A DNA stretch of 64,000 nt, from NCBI RefSeq assembly GCF_034555375.1, contig NZ_CP140706.1:1851001-1915000 (forward strand), read 5' to 3'. Made by a program: the position numbers and the translations under genes. The notes beneath the pieces were generated by a model. It saw nothing but the letters and a program-made list of their open reading frames with translations. It had not been told where the DNA came from and did not search any database. Shown in pieces: positions 1-8,516 of this stretch (positions within the stretch are counted from its first letter, which is position 1; the number at the start of each line of letters is the position of its first letter). The DNA is from Pseudomonas sp. B33.4. GTDB lineage: Bacteria; Pseudomonadota; Gammaproteobacteria; Pseudomonadales; Pseudomonadaceae.

Positions 1-1
1 G

Positions 2-328
2 GCGCCACGTTTTGCGGCCAAATCCGGCGCTTCGGGGCAGCAGACTCTGGAAGTGCAGGGCATGAATCTTGAACACTACGCGGCGCTGTTGCGGTTACTC
101 GAACCGTTTGGCGTGCGTCTGCAAAGTGTTGATGGCGATCGCATTGTCTATCGGGTCAATGGCAGTGCCGATCAGATGCGCGCGCAGTTGTCGCTGGCGA
201 AGTTGCAGGAGTTGCCGGCAGAAGCGCCTGCCCCGGTGGCAGCGCCGCAGCCAGCAGGGGCGGGTGCAGCACCTGTTGCAACGCCGGCCCCGACACCGGC
301 AGCGCCATCGTTGCGGTTTCGCTGGTAA
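2..328 (+). CDS. DUF2066-type protein, C-terminal end (5' cut by window)
   Basis: The reading frame is open from base 2, so this is the tail of a longer gene; an internal GTG at 53 is not a credible start. The visible part has a short folded region containing FGVRLQSVDGDRIVYRVNG and ends in a Pro/Ala-rich linker of about 40 residues before LRFRW. The position directly before a PerM-like gene and hda matches the DUF2066 gene that I recall between purM and perM in Pseudomonas. The assignment rests on context and C-terminal style only; the function is unknown. Confidence 0.6.
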   Translation, partial: APRFAAKSGASGQQTLEVQGMNLEHYAALLRLLEPFGVRLQSVDGDRIVYRVNGSADQMRAQLSLAKLQELPAEAPAPVAAPQPAGAGAAPVATPAPTPAAPSLRFRW

Positions 329-362
329 GTCTTTCCTTATATAGAAGCAACTGGAGTGGTAC

Positions 363-1436
363 ATGGCCGATACGCGGCGTTGGTTCTGGCTCGGTGGGGT
401 AGTCCTGCTTTGCGCGTTTGTATGGTTGCTGCATCCGATCCTCACGCCGTTCCTGGTGGCGCTGCTGCTGGCTTATCTGTTCGATCCGCTGGTGGATCGT
501 CTGGAGCGGCTCGGTTTGTCGCGAACCTGGGGCGTGATCGCGGTGTTTGCCTTGTTCACCTTGATCGTCACGGCGTTGCTGCTGGTGTTGGTGCCGATGC
601 TCGCCAAGCAACTGCTGCGCTTGTACGAACTGGCGCCGCAAATGCTCGACTGGCTGCAGCACACGGCATTGCCGTGGGCACAGGCGAAGCTGGGTCTGTC
701 GGATGGTTTCTGGAAATTCGACAAAGTCAAAGCGGCGATCAGCGAACACATGGGTCAGACCACCGACATCGTCAGTGTGGTGCTGAGTCAGGCCACGGCA
801 TCGAGCCTGGCGCTGATCGGCTGGCTGGCGAATCTGGTGCTGATCCCGGTGGTGAGTTTCTACCTGCTGCGCGATTGGGACGTGATGATGGCCAAGATCC
901 GCAGCCTGCTGCCGCGTGATCGGGAAGAGACCATCGTATCGCTGGCCGGTGAATGTCATGAGGTACTGGGCGCATTTGTTCGCGGTCAGTTGCTGGTGAT
1001 GGTGGCGTTAGGCGTGATCTACGCAGCGGGCCTGATGATCGTCGGGCTGGAGCTGGGGCTGTTGATCGGCCTGATTGCTGGTCTGGCGGCGATCGTGCCT
1101 TACATGGGCTTCGTGATCGGTATTGGCGCGGCGCTGATTGCCGGGTTGTTCCAGTTCGGCGGTGATCTGTATCCGATGTTCGGAATTGTTGCGGTGTTCA
1201 TGATCGGTCAGGCGCTGGAGGGCATGGTGCTGACACCATTGCTGGTGGGCGATCGTATCGGTCTGCATCCGGTGGCCGTGATCTTTGCGATTCTGGCCGG
1301 CGGCGAACTGTTCGGTTTCACCGGCGTGTTGCTGGCGTTGCCGGTGGCGGCAGTGATCATGGTGCTGGTGCGCCATGTGCACGACTTGTACAAGGATTCC
1401 GACATCTATAGTGGTGTGGACGATCCGCAGTTGTAA
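363..1436 (+). CDS. AI-2E family / PerM-like transporter
   Basis: A 357-residue integral membrane protein with N-terminal hydrophobic segments at about residues 10-30 and 35-85, a soluble stretch around 90-150, and several further membrane helices to about residue 340, the usual layout and length of the AI-2E exporter superfamily (TqsA/PerM). The charged, cytoplasmic-looking C-terminus is short. It starts 34 bases after the DUF2066-type gene and is probably co-transcribed with it. The substrate cannot be read from sequence, and the family name does not prove autoinducer export. Confidence 0.85.
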   Translation: MADTRRWFWLGGVVLLCAFVWLLHPILTPFLVALLLAYLFDPLVDRLERLGLSRTWGVIAVFALFTLIVTALLLVLVPMLAKQLLRLYELAPQMLDWLQHTALPWAQAKLGLSDGFWKFDKVKAAISEHMGQTTDIVSVVLSQATASSLALIGWLANLVLIPVVSFYLLRDWDVMMAKIRSLLPRDREETIVSLAGECHEVLGAFVRGQLLVMVALGVIYAAGLMIVGLELGLLIGLIAGLAAIVPYMGFVIGIGAALIAGLFQFGGDLYPMFGIVAVFMIGQALEGMVLTPLLVGDRIGLHPVAVIFAILAGGELFGFTGVLLALPVAAVIMVLVRHVHDLYKDSDIYSGVDDPQL

Positions 1437-1442
1437 TGGTGC

Positions 1443-1473
1443 GGGCCAACCCGGCGAATCGCCGGGTTGGCCC
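1443..1473 (+). terminator. GC-rich hairpin after the PerM-like gene
   Basis: A perfect inverted repeat (GGGCCAACCCGGCG, loop AAT, then its complement) lies 7 bases after the stop. No clear U-run follows, so it may act as an RNA 3'-end stabiliser or a weak terminator. Confidence 0.5.
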
Positions 1474-1642
1474 GTGTCCTGCAGGTGCTGGCGCCAAAGA
1501 ATCTGTCATAAAACCAGTGTGTTAACGCAAACCTTTGATTTTGCTTGGAGTCTGTCGCATTGTGCGCTCAGCTTCACGGGTATAAACTTCGCAAACTTTA
1601 CACAGAGGCCACTAACGGTTCCTTGAGAACTGTTCAGTCAGC

Positions 1643-2347
1643 ATGAAACCGATTCAGCTGCCCCTAGGTGTGCGTCTGCGTGACGACGCCACCTTCATCA
1701 ACTACTACCCAGGCGCCAATGCCGCTGCACTCGGCTATGTCGAGCGTCTATGCGAAGCCGACGCCGGCTGGACAGAAAGCCTGATCTACCTGTGGGGCAA
1801 GCACGGCGTAGGGCGTACGCATCTGTTGCAGGCGGCGTGTCTGCGATTCGAGCAGATGGGCGAGCCGGCGGTGTACTTGCCGTTGGCCGAGTTGATGGAT
1901 CGCGGCGTCGAAATCCTCGATAACCTCGAACAGTACGAACTGGTTTGCCTGGACGACTTGCAGGTGATTGCCGGCAAGGCTGACTGGGAAGAGGCGATGT
2001 TTCATCTGTTCAATCGTCTGCGTGACAGCGGTCGGCGTTTGCTGATTGCCGCCTCCACTTCTCCGCGTGAATTGCCGGTCAAACTGGCTGACTTGAAATC
2101 CCGCCTGACGCTGGCGCTGATTTTCCAGATGCGTCCGCTCTCCGATGAAGACAAATTGCGCGCCCTGCAATTGCGTGCATCGCGCCGCGGTCTGCACCTG
2201 ACCGATGAAGTCGGGCATTTTATTCTGACTCGCGGCACCCGCAGCATGAGTGCGCTGTTTGACTTGCTTGAACAGCTCGATCAGGCCTCTTTGCAGGCTC
2301 AGCGCAAGCTGACCATTCCCTTCCTGAAAGAAACGCTAGGCTGGTAA
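1643..2347 (+). CDS. hda: DnaA regulatory inactivator Hda
   Basis: A 234-residue AAA+ protein homologous to DnaA domain III. It begins with MKPIQLPLGVRLRDDATF, an N-terminal clamp-binding style (QLPLGV) typical of Hda. The P-loop-like GKHGVGRTHL is near residues 52-61 and a Walker B-like VCLDDLQ near residues 101-107. Hda with the DNA-loaded beta clamp stimulates ATP hydrolysis by DnaA and so limits re-initiation. The length is normal for Hda. It has its own upstream gap of about 200 bases and stands alone before the NlpC genes. Confidence 0.95.
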   Translation: MKPIQLPLGVRLRDDATFINYYPGANAAALGYVERLCEADAGWTESLIYLWGKHGVGRTHLLQAACLRFEQMGEPAVYLPLAELMDRGVEILDNLEQYELVCLDDLQVIAGKADWEEAMFHLFNRLRDSGRRLLIAASTSPRELPVKLADLKSRLTLALIFQMRPLSDEDKLRALQLRASRRGLHLTDEVGHFILTRGTRSMSALFDLLEQLDQASLQAQRKLTIPFLKETLGW

Positions 2348-2561
2348 CGGCGCGGCTTTCAGCGTGTTTCGGCATATTTCAGGCGCCAGAAAATCCGCTT
2401 TCCTGCACAATGTGCAGGCCGCGTATCGGTTCAAATGGGCTTAAGCGCTTAGATGTAAACGAGAAACCGAGAAGTCACAAAAAGATCGATTGAATTTGCA
2501 AATGAGGCTGATAGCGGGCATAGTCTCGGCTTCTTTACAACTATCAGCCACGGTCGTGCCC

Positions 2562-3179
2562 ATGCTAAAGCGCTTCGCACCCCTCGTGCCTCTCGCACTC
2601 GTCACCCTGTTGTACGGTTGCGCTGCTCATTCTCCAGTTCAAGAGCAGCCTCAACAGGTTAAAAATTCTGCCACGGCCCAGTCTTCCGTTATTTATCAGG
2701 AAGAGCTGGACACCGAAAAAGAACTCAACGAATTCAACGGCAAGAAGCCTTATCAGCTTCCTGTTCTGGCCGACAGCATCCTTGAGCGCGGCATGTCCCT
2801 GATCGGTACCCGTTACCGTTTCGGCGGTACCTCTGAAGCCGGTTTCGATTGCAGCGGTTTCATCGGCTATCTGTTCCGCGAAGAAGCCGGCATGAACCTG
2901 CCACGCTCGACTCGCGAAATGATCAACGTCGATGCACCGCTGGTCTCGCGCAGCAACCTTGAGCCGGGCGATCTGCTGTTCTTCGCCACCAATGGTCGTC
3001 GCGGTCGTGTCAGTCACGCCGGGATCTACCTCGGTGACAACCAGTTCATCCACTCCAGCAGTCGTCGCAGCGGCGGTGTTCGCATCGACAGCCTGGGTGA
3101 CAGCTACTGGAGCAAGACCTTCATCGAAGCGAAACGCGCTCTGGCCAACGCTCCGACTGTAGTCACCGCTCGCAAGTAA
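2562..3179 (+). CDS. NlpC/P60 (C40) lipoprotein peptidase 1
   Basis: Start chosen at ATG 2562 because it gives a lipoprotein signal (MLKRFAPLVPLALVTLLYGC, lipobox LYGC); an in-frame ATG at 2490 would bury it. The mature protein is an NlpC/P60 cysteine peptidase: catalytic Cys97 in FDCSGF, His152 in VSHAGIY and His164 in FIHSSS. Such enzymes cleave peptide stems of peptidoglycan, here probably at the inner face of the outer membrane. The 205-residue size and the single catalytic domain resemble E. coli MepS/MepH-type enzymes. A paralogue lies 217 bases downstream. Confidence 0.9.
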   Translation: MLKRFAPLVPLALVTLLYGCAAHSPVQEQPQQVKNSATAQSSVIYQEELDTEKELNEFNGKKPYQLPVLADSILERGMSLIGTRYRFGGTSEAGFDCSGFIGYLFREEAGMNLPRSTREMINVDAPLVSRSNLEPGDLLFFATNGRRGRVSHAGIYLGDNQFIHSSSRRSGGVRIDSLGDSYWSKTFIEAKRALANAPTVVTARK

Positions 3180-3265
3180 TCCCCGTTGTCGCTGCGTTCG
3201 CGGCGACAATCAGGCTCCCGGCAACGGAGTAGACCTAGACTTTACAAGGTGAAGTTAAAGTCTTA

Positions 3266-3300
3266 CTTGAAGTTTGCCGCGTAGCCGCTAGAATCCTGAA
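3266..3300 (+). promoter_or_regulatory. Predicted sigma70 promoter before NlpC gene 2
   Basis: TTGAAG, a spacer of about 16 bases, then TAGAAT. It would start transcription about 15-20 bases before the hairpin at 3316. Confidence 0.45.
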
Positions 3301-3315
3301 TCTATATTGATGGCA

Positions 3316-3346
3316 AACCGCCTGCGTGCTCCGCAGGCGGTTTTGT
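3316..3346 (+). terminator. Rho-independent terminator or leader attenuator
   Basis: The stem AACCGCCTGCG with its complement CGCAGGCGGTT is followed by TTTTGTTTT. It may end transcription from the first NlpC gene. Because a good promoter sits immediately upstream, it may instead end a short leader RNA in front of the second gene. Confidence 0.7.
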
Positions 3347-3396
3347 TTTCTGTCCATCGGCAGAAAAAGCCGCAGCCAGATCAGGATGTTCTGCTT

Positions 3397-3933
3397 ATGA
3401 CGATGTCGGCCCGCCTCACTTTGCTCTTCTTCGCAGCGCTGCTCAGCGCCTGCGCCAGTCGCACACCGCCGCCTGCGCCAGTGGTTCGCGCGCCGGTCGT
3501 GTTTGGCCCCTCGCAATCTTTCTCGCCCGCCGCTGAAGATGTGCTGTTTCGCGCACTTGGTCTGGTTGGCACGCCTTATCGTTGGGGCGGCAACACGCCG
3601 GACTCGGGTTTTGATTGCAGTGGGCTGATCGGTTTTGTCTACCGCGACGCGGCGGGGATTTCGCTGCCGCGTTCGACGCGTGAGCTGATCGTCATGCAGG
3701 CGCCGAACGTCGGCAAGGAAGGCTTGCAGACCGGCGACCTGATCTTCTTCGCCACCAATGGCGGTTCGCAGGTCAGTCACGCGGGGATTTACGTTGGCGA
3801 AGGGCGCTTCGTGCATGCGCCGGCCACAGGTGGCACGGTGAAGCTGGACAGCCTGTCAAAGGCGTATTGGCAGAAGGCATATCTGAGCGCCAAGCGCGTA
3901 TTACAGCCGGAGCATCTGGCGCATAACCCTTAA
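3397..3933 (+). CDS. NlpC/P60 (C40) lipoprotein peptidase 2
   Basis: Start chosen at ATG 3397 (MTMSARLTLLFFAALLSAC), which gives a lipoprotein signal with lipobox LSAC; the frame is open further upstream to 3307 through the terminator, which is not plausible. It has 178 residues: catalytic Cys74 in FDCSGL, then VSHAGIYVGEGRFVHAP with the other catalytic residues. It is clearly a paralogue of the gene at 2562 (shared blocks SLPRSTRE, GDLIFFATNG, AKRVL) with a shorter N-terminal linker. The expected role is periplasmic cell-wall turnover. Confidence 0.9.
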   Translation: MTMSARLTLLFFAALLSACASRTPPPAPVVRAPVVFGPSQSFSPAAEDVLFRALGLVGTPYRWGGNTPDSGFDCSGLIGFVYRDAAGISLPRSTRELIVMQAPNVGKEGLQTGDLIFFATNGGSQVSHAGIYVGEGRFVHAPATGGTVKLDSLSKAYWQKAYLSAKRVLQPEHLAHNP

Positions 3934-3958
3934 TTCAAGCCACACACAATCCAATAAT

Positions 3959-4046
3959 GTAGGAGTGAGCCTGCTCGCGATAACGGTCATTCAGTTAACG
4001 ATGATGTCGACTGATATGGCGCTATCGCGAGCAGGCTCACTCCTAC
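3959..4046. repeat. REPIN (inverted pair of REP sequences)
   Basis: GTAGGAGTGAGCCTGCTCGCGATAACGG and its near-complement GCTATCGCGAGCAGGCTCACTCCTAC face each other across about 35 bases, between convergent genes. This is the P. fluorescens mobile REP doublet type. Confidence 0.9.
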
Positions 4047-4068
4047 AGTTGTTTGTGCATGGCGAAAA

Positions 4069-5382
4069 TTATTTGCTGGCTGAGACTCGCCACACCTTAT
4101 TGCCGACATCATCCGCCACCAGCAAGCCACCCTGCTGATCGATCACCACGCCCACCGGCCGGCCCAATGCATTCTCGTCCTTATCGAGGAAGCCGGTCAG
4201 CACATCCACCGGTGTGCCGCTCGGCTTGCCGCCGGTAAACGGCACGAAAATCACTTTGTAGCCACTGTGCGGTTTGCGGTTCCATGAGCCGTGTTGGCCG
4301 ATGAATGCGCCTTCCTTGAACTGCGCCGGCAAGGTGTTGCCCTCGGCAAAACTCAGGCCCAACGAGGCAGTGTGCGGCCCGATCGCGTAATCCGGGGCGA
4401 TGGCTTTGGCCACCAGGTCCGGGTTTTGCGGGGAAACACGGACATCGACATGCTGACCGTAGTAACTGAACGGCCAGCCATAGAATCCGCCGTCCTTCAC
4501 TGAAGTGATGTAGTCCGGCACCAGATCACTGCCGATTTCGTCACGCTCGTTGACGGCTGTCCACAGCGCCCCGCTGGTGGGCTCCCAGGCCAGGCCATTG
4601 GGGTTGCGGATGCCCGAGGCGAAGATGCGGTGATTACCGGTCGCCCGATCGACTTCCCAGATCGCTGCGCGGCCTTCTTCCTTATCCAGACCATTTTCGC
4701 CGACGTTGCTGTTCGAGCCGACCGTGACGTACAGCTTGCTGCCGTCCTTGCTGGCGATGACGTTTTTGGTCCAGTGATGATTCAGCGTGCCGCCGGGCAG
4801 ATCGACCACCTTGATCGGCTGCGACTTGATCTCGGTCGCGCCGGGTTCGTAGTTGAAGCGCAGCAGGCGATCGGTATCGGCGACGTACAGGTCGTTGCCG
4901 ACCAGGGTCATGCCGAATGGCGAGTTGAGGTTTTGCAGGAACACAGTGCGGGTTTCGGCGACGCCATCGTGATCGGCGTCACGCAGCAGGGTGATGCGGT
5001 TCGGACTCGGCACGCCAGCGCCGGCCTTGCCCATGACCTTCTTCATTACCCAGCCACGAATGCCGCTGCTGTCATCCGGCTTGGGTGGGGCATTGGTTTC
5101 CGCCACCAGCACATCGCCGTTGGGCAGCACATAGAGCCAGCGCGGGTGATCGAGGCCTTCGGCGAACGCTGCGACCTGAGTGCCGGCCGCTGCGGTCGGT
5201 TTGCCACCCTCGGGCCAGCCGACTGCCGGGGCGATGTTCACCGTCGGAATCAGGGTCTTGTTTGGTTCGGGCAGCTTGGGTGACGGGCCGGTGCCGTCGG
5301 AGACTTGCAGGCTGGAGGATTCACCGCAGGCGGCGAGCCCTCCGGCGAAGGCGATGACAAAAACGAGCTGGGGCTTGCGCAT
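4069..5382 (-). CDS. PQQ-type sorbosone/glucose dehydrogenase family lipoprotein
   Basis: A 437-residue exported protein with the signal [19 protein letters not shown] (lipobox LAAC). The body is a beta-propeller of the soluble glucose/sorbosone dehydrogenase family, with [23 protein letters not shown] near the N-terminus, [21 protein letters not shown] in the middle, [18 protein letters not shown], and GQHGSWNR near the C-terminus. Such proteins oxidise sugars or aldehydes with PQQ on the periplasmic side; the actual substrate is unknown. It is transcribed alone, convergent with the NlpC gene across a REPIN. Confidence 0.85.
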   Translation of the reverse strand: MRKPQLVFVIAFAGGLAACGESSSLQVSDGTGPSPKLPEPNKTLIPTVNIAPAVGWPEGGKPTAAAGTQVAAFAEGLDHPRWLYVLPNGDVLVAETNAPPKPDDSSGIRGWVMKKVMGKAGAGVPSPNRITLLRDADHDGVAETRTVFLQNLNSPFGMTLVGNDLYVADTDRLLRFNYEPGATEIKSQPIKVVDLPGGTLNHHWTKNVIASKDGSKLYVTVGSNSNVGENGLDKEEGRAAIWEVDRATGNHRIFASGIRNPNGLAWEPTSGALWTAVNERDEIGSDLVPDYITSVKDGGFYGWPFSYYGQHVDVRVSPQNPDLVAKAIAPDYAIGPHTASLGLSFAEGNTLPAQFKEGAFIGQHGSWNRKPHSGYKVIFVPFTGGKPSGTPVDVLTGFLDKDENALGRPVGVVIDQQGGLLVADDVGNKVWRVSASK

Positions 5383-5448
5383 TGCTGATCTTCCCTATGA
5401 ATGCATTCCTAATCATAGAGGAGGGCGCAAGCCCGATGGTTCAACTGC

Positions 5449-6042
5449 TCAGCCGCGGGCTTCCTTGAACAGCACGGCGATGCCCGGGTGATAGTTGCCA
5501 GCTTCGCTGCGCAATTTGCGGTAGGCATAGGGGAAATACCAGGCGACAGCGCAGGTGTGCTCTTTTTGCAAATCGTCGACCATGTCCTGCAGCTCTTCGG
5601 GGCTGGCGCTGTGCTGGGCTTTTTGTGGCGCGACAAACAGGCAGCCAAGCTTGAGATCGCTGGCATAGCTGATTCGCTTGGCGTCGTTGGTGATGTCCAG
5701 CAGGGCTTGGGTCAGATTCAAGTTGGTAACCTTCGGCCAGCGCTGAGTGGCCTGGATAAAGGCGCGGTCTTCGGCGCCGGCCAGAAACAGATCGGCGTGG
5801 GCGTTGCGCTCGCCTTCTTCGTTCTGTTTGCGCGTGGCAGTGTCGTTCAAAGTGACCAGCTCGGCCATCCAGGCTGCGGCCGAGAGCAATCCGAGATTGG
5901 CTTTCTCGTCATGCCAGTAAGGCGTGTCGCTGTCGCCGCGCACGGCGTTGTAACGGTCGATACAGTCAAACCAGCGTTCAAGCACCGGGCGCAGGAATTC
6001 CAGGCGCGGGTTGCTGATGATCATGCCTTGCATCGTCATCAT
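5449..6042 (-). CDS. Conserved hypothetical protein, family not recognised
   Basis: About 197 residues, soluble, with no signal peptide or membrane segment. Several Met codons lie at the start (MMTMQGM); an AAAGG sequence directly before the first ATG favours the third Met (codon at 6033) or the next one as the true start. Visible features are a Trp/Asp-rich N-terminal half and a C-terminal DDLQKEHTCAVAWYFPYAYRKLR. It is separated from the sugar dehydrogenase by 66 bases and is divergent from the cobalamin riboswitch. No function is assigned. Confidence 0.6.
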   Translation of the reverse strand: MMTMQGMIISNPRLEFLRPVLERWFDCIDRYNAVRGDSDTPYWHDEKANLGLLSAAAWMAELVTLNDTATRKQNEEGERNAHADLFLAGAEDRAFIQATQRWPKVTNLNLTQALLDITNDAKRISYASDLKLGCLFVAPQKAQHSASPEELQDMVDDLQKEHTCAVAWYFPYAYRKLRSEAGNYHPGIAVLFKEARG

Positions 6043-6170
6043 CCTTTATTGTTGTGGTGGGCTTTTCAAGAAAAGCATGGCTCTTTGATATCATTTGTAT
6101 CAGTGTGGCACAAGATTGGCGTCAGATAATTGATCGGCGGCAGTTATTCGCCCGATGGCCGCCTCTTTAA

Positions 6171-6199
6171 TTGACGCTCCACCCCCAACCCTCTAACCT
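6171..6199 (+). promoter_or_regulatory. Predicted promoter of the cobalamin operon
   Basis: TTGACG, 17 bases, TAACCT, placed directly before the 5' end of the riboswitch. The -35 is good and the -10 is weak. Confidence 0.45.
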
Positions 6200-6213
6200 T
6201 CGCGGCTTGTTTC

Positions 6214-6417
6214 AGGTGCTCTGTGACCTGCGTCGACAGAGTGAAACAGGGAAGCCGGTGAGGGTTGTCTTCACGCGAAGAACCACCACGATCCCGGCGC
6301 TGCCCCCGCAACGGTAAATGAGTAAAAGCTGCGCCTTGAGCCACTGCCTCGACAGAAGCGGGAAGGCGCGCAGTCAGGCGAAACGCCGCTCATGAGCCCG
6401 GAGACCGGCCTGATCCA
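6214..6417 (+). ncRNA. Cobalamin (B12) riboswitch aptamer
   Basis: The conserved blocks occur in the right order: the P2/P3 region GAAGCCGGTGAGG (6251 onward), GCCCCCGCAACGGTAA (6302-6317), and the B12-box-like AGCCCGGAGACCGGCCTGA (6395 onward), enclosed by GGTGCTCTGTGACC at the 5' end. This class binds adenosylcobalamin or a related form and lowers expression of the downstream genes when B12 is plentiful. It precedes cobO and so should feed back on the whole late pathway. Confidence 0.93.
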
Positions 6418-6423
6418 TCCAGC

Positions 6424-6453
6424 GGCATCACGGTGGGCGATGCCAGGCTTTTT
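6424..6453 (+). terminator. Possible riboswitch expression-platform terminator
   Basis: The hairpin GGCATC / GATGCC is followed by AGGCTTTTT between the aptamer and cobO. It could be the terminator that the ligand-bound aptamer favours; the stem is short. Confidence 0.4.
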
Positions 6454-6507
6454 GCCGTCTATTCTTGTGCCTGCCCGCCGTTATCCAGCCCCAACGGAGA
6501 GCTCCCC

Positions 6508-7119
6508 ATGACTGATTCCCCCGAGCGCGACGAACGCCATCTGGCGCGTATGCAGCGCAAAAAAGCCGTGATCGACGAACGCATCGCCAACTCGCCCGAC
6601 GAGTGCGGTCTGGTGCTGGTGCTGACCGGCAACGGCAAAGGTAAAAGCAGCTCGGCCTTCGGCATGCTCGCCCGCGCCATGGGCCACGGCATGCAATGCG
6701 GTGTTGTGCAGTTCATCAAGGGCCGCAACAGCACCGGCGAAGAGTTGTTTTTCCGCCGTTTCCCCGAGCAGGTACGTTTCCACGTGATGGGCGAAGGTTT
6801 CACTTGGGAAACCCAGGATCGTCAGCGCGACATCGCCGCCGCCGAAGCCGCGTGGGCAGTCTCGCGCGAACTGCTGCGTGATCCGTCGATCGGTCTGGTG
6901 GTGCTCGATGAATTGAACATCGCCCTCAAGCACGGTTATCTCGATCTCGATCAGGTACTCAGCGATTTGCAGGCGCGTCCGCCGATGCAGCACGTGATTG
7001 TCACCGGTCGCGCGGCCAAGCCGGAAATGATCGAAATGGGCGACACGGTTACCGAAATGGGCATGCTCAAACACGCCTTCCAGGCTGGTATCAAAGCGCA
7101 GAAAGGCGTCGAACTTTGA
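6508..7119 (+). CDS. cobO: Cob(I)yrinic acid a,c-diamide adenosyltransferase
   Basis: Start at ATG 6508, after GGAGAG; 203 residues, normal for CobO/BtuR. The P-loop GNGKGKSS is at residues 41-48, followed by FIKGRNSTGEE and a Walker B-like VVLDELNIAL. It transfers the 5'-deoxyadenosyl group of ATP to Co(I) corrinoids in the cytoplasm. First gene of the operon, overlapped by the start of cobB. Confidence 0.95.
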   Translation: MTDSPERDERHLARMQRKKAVIDERIANSPDECGLVLVLTGNGKGKSSSAFGMLARAMGHGMQCGVVQFIKGRNSTGEELFFRRFPEQVRFHVMGEGFTWETQDRQRDIAAAEAAWAVSRELLRDPSIGLVVLDELNIALKHGYLDLDQVLSDLQARPPMQHVIVTGRAAKPEMIEMGDTVTEMGMLKHAFQAGIKAQKGVEL

Positions 7120-8516
7120 ATCAACCACGTCACTGCCCGGCGGTACTTATCGCCGCGCCGGCCTCCGGTCAGGGCAAGACCACCGTCACCGCTGCACTCG
7201 CCCGTTTGCATCGCAATCAGGGGCGCAAGGTGCGCGTGTTCAAATGCGGCCCGGACTTTCTCGACCCGATGATCCTCGAGCGCGCCAGCGGTGCGCCGGT
7301 GTATCAACTGGACATGTGGATGGTCGGCGAGCAGGAAAGTCGTCGGCTGTTGTGGGAAGCCGCTGCCGAGGCGGATCTGATTCTGATCGAAGGCGTGATG
7401 GGCCTGTTTGACGGTACGCCGTCCAGCGCCGATCTGGCGCGGCATTTTGGTGTACCGGTGCTCGGTGTGATCGACGGCACGGCGATGGCGCAGACCTTTG
7501 GTGCGTTGGCGCTGGGCTTGGCAAAGTATCAGCCAGACTTGCCGTTTGCCGGCGTATTGGCCAATCGTGTCGGCACCTTGCGCCATGCGCAGTTGCTCGA
7601 AGGCAGCCTCACGGAAGGGCTGCGCTGGTACGGCGCGTTGTCGCGAGAGACTGGTATCGAACTGCCGAGCCGCCATCTCGGCCTGGTGCAGGCCAGCGAA
7701 TTGAATGACCTCGATGTGCGTCTCGACGCCGCTGCCAACGCGCTGGCCAGTAGTTGCGAGGTAGCGCTGCCACCAGCGGTTGAGTTCGCCGCGCCTGACG
7801 TCAGCGCTGTCGAGCCGCTGCTGAAGGATGTGCGCATTGCCGTTGCCCGTGATGAGGCGTTTGCCTTCACTTATGGCGCGAGTCTGGATCTGCTGCGTGC
7901 GATGGGCGCTGAGTTGAGTTTCTTCTCGCCGATCCGTGATTCGCAATTACCTGAAGCGGACAGCGTGTATCTGCCCGGTGGTTATCCGGAGTTGCATCAC
8001 GTCGCGTTGGCGCAGAACACCGCGATGCTGGAGGCGATTCGTGCGCATCATGCGGCGGGCAAACCTCTGCTCGCTGAATGTGGCGGGATGCTTTATTTGC
8101 TCGACTCGCTGACCGATGTTGAAGGTACGCGTGCTGAACTGGTCGGGTTGCTCAAGGGCGATGCGGTGATGCAAAAGCGTCTGGCGGCACTGGCGCTGCA
8201 AGCTGTGGATCTGCCGGAAGGTTCGCTGCGTGGGCACACTTATCATCATTCGCTGACCACCACCGAGCTGACGCCGATTGCTCGAGGGCTGAGCCCGAAT
8301 GGTGGACGTGGGGCCGAGGCGGTTTATCGGGAAGGGCGGATGACGGCTTCTTATGTGCACTTCTATTTTCCGTCGAATCCTGCGGCTGTCGCTGCATTGT
8401 TTGCGCCTGGCCTCCAGGCCGCCATCGCTGGCAAGCCAGCTCCCACAGTGGACGGTGAGCTTCCTGAAGAAATGCAATCCCCTGTGGGAGCTGGCTTGCC
8501 AGCGATGGGGCCATGA
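7116..8516 (+). CDS. cobB: Cobyrinic acid a,c-diamide synthase, with REPIN-encoded C-terminal tail
   Basis: Starts at TTG 7116, overlapping the cobO stop. The N-terminal half has a synthetase P-loop (APASGQGKTT, about residues 15-24) and LIEGVMGLFDG. The C-terminal half is a triad glutamine amidotransferase with LAECGGMLYL (nucleophile Cys) and a distal HYHFYFPS-like motif seen as SYVHFYFPSNP. It amidates the a and c carboxylates with glutamine. From about residue 436 the coding sequence runs through a complete REPIN (8421-8513), giving a 31-residue non-family tail ending GLPAMGP; the family is usually about 430-435 residues long. Confidence 0.95.
   Translation: MNQPRHCPAVLIAAPASGQGKTTVTAALARLHRNQGRKVRVFKCGPDFLDPMILERASGAPVYQLDMWMVGEQESRRLLWEAAAEADLILIEGVMGLFDGTPSSADLARHFGVPVLGVIDGTAMAQTFGALALGLAKYQPDLPFAGVLANRVGTLRHAQLLEGSLTEGLRWYGALSRETGIELPSRHLGLVQASELNDLDVRLDAAANALASSCEVALPPAVEFAAPDVSAVEPLLKDVRIAVARDEAFAFTYGASLDLLRAMGAELSFFSPIRDSQLPEADSVYLPGGYPELHHVALAQNTAMLEAIRAHHAAGKPLLAECGGMLYLLDSLTDVEGTRAELVGLLKGDAVMQKRLAALALQAVDLPEGSLRGHTYHHSLTTTELTPIARGLSPNGGRGAEAVYREGRMTASYVHFYFPSNPAAVAALFAPGLQAAIAGKPAPTVDGELPEEMQSPVGAGLPAMGP
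8421..8513. repeat. REPIN inside the 3' end of cobB
   Basis: CCATCGCTGGCAAGCCAGCTCCCAC and its complement GTGGGAGCTGGCTTGCCAGCGATGG flank a spacer of about 40 bases. The element ends at the A of the bluB ATG and supplies the region where its Shine-Dalgarno should lie. Confidence 0.9.

Noticed and set aside
1555..1590. Promoter before hda (TTGTGC and TATAAA)
   Set aside because: The spacer is only 15 bases and the -35 is poor, so I do not call it.
3307..3396. Longer N-terminus for the second NlpC gene
   Set aside because: It would be read through the terminator hairpin and would bury the lipoprotein signal.
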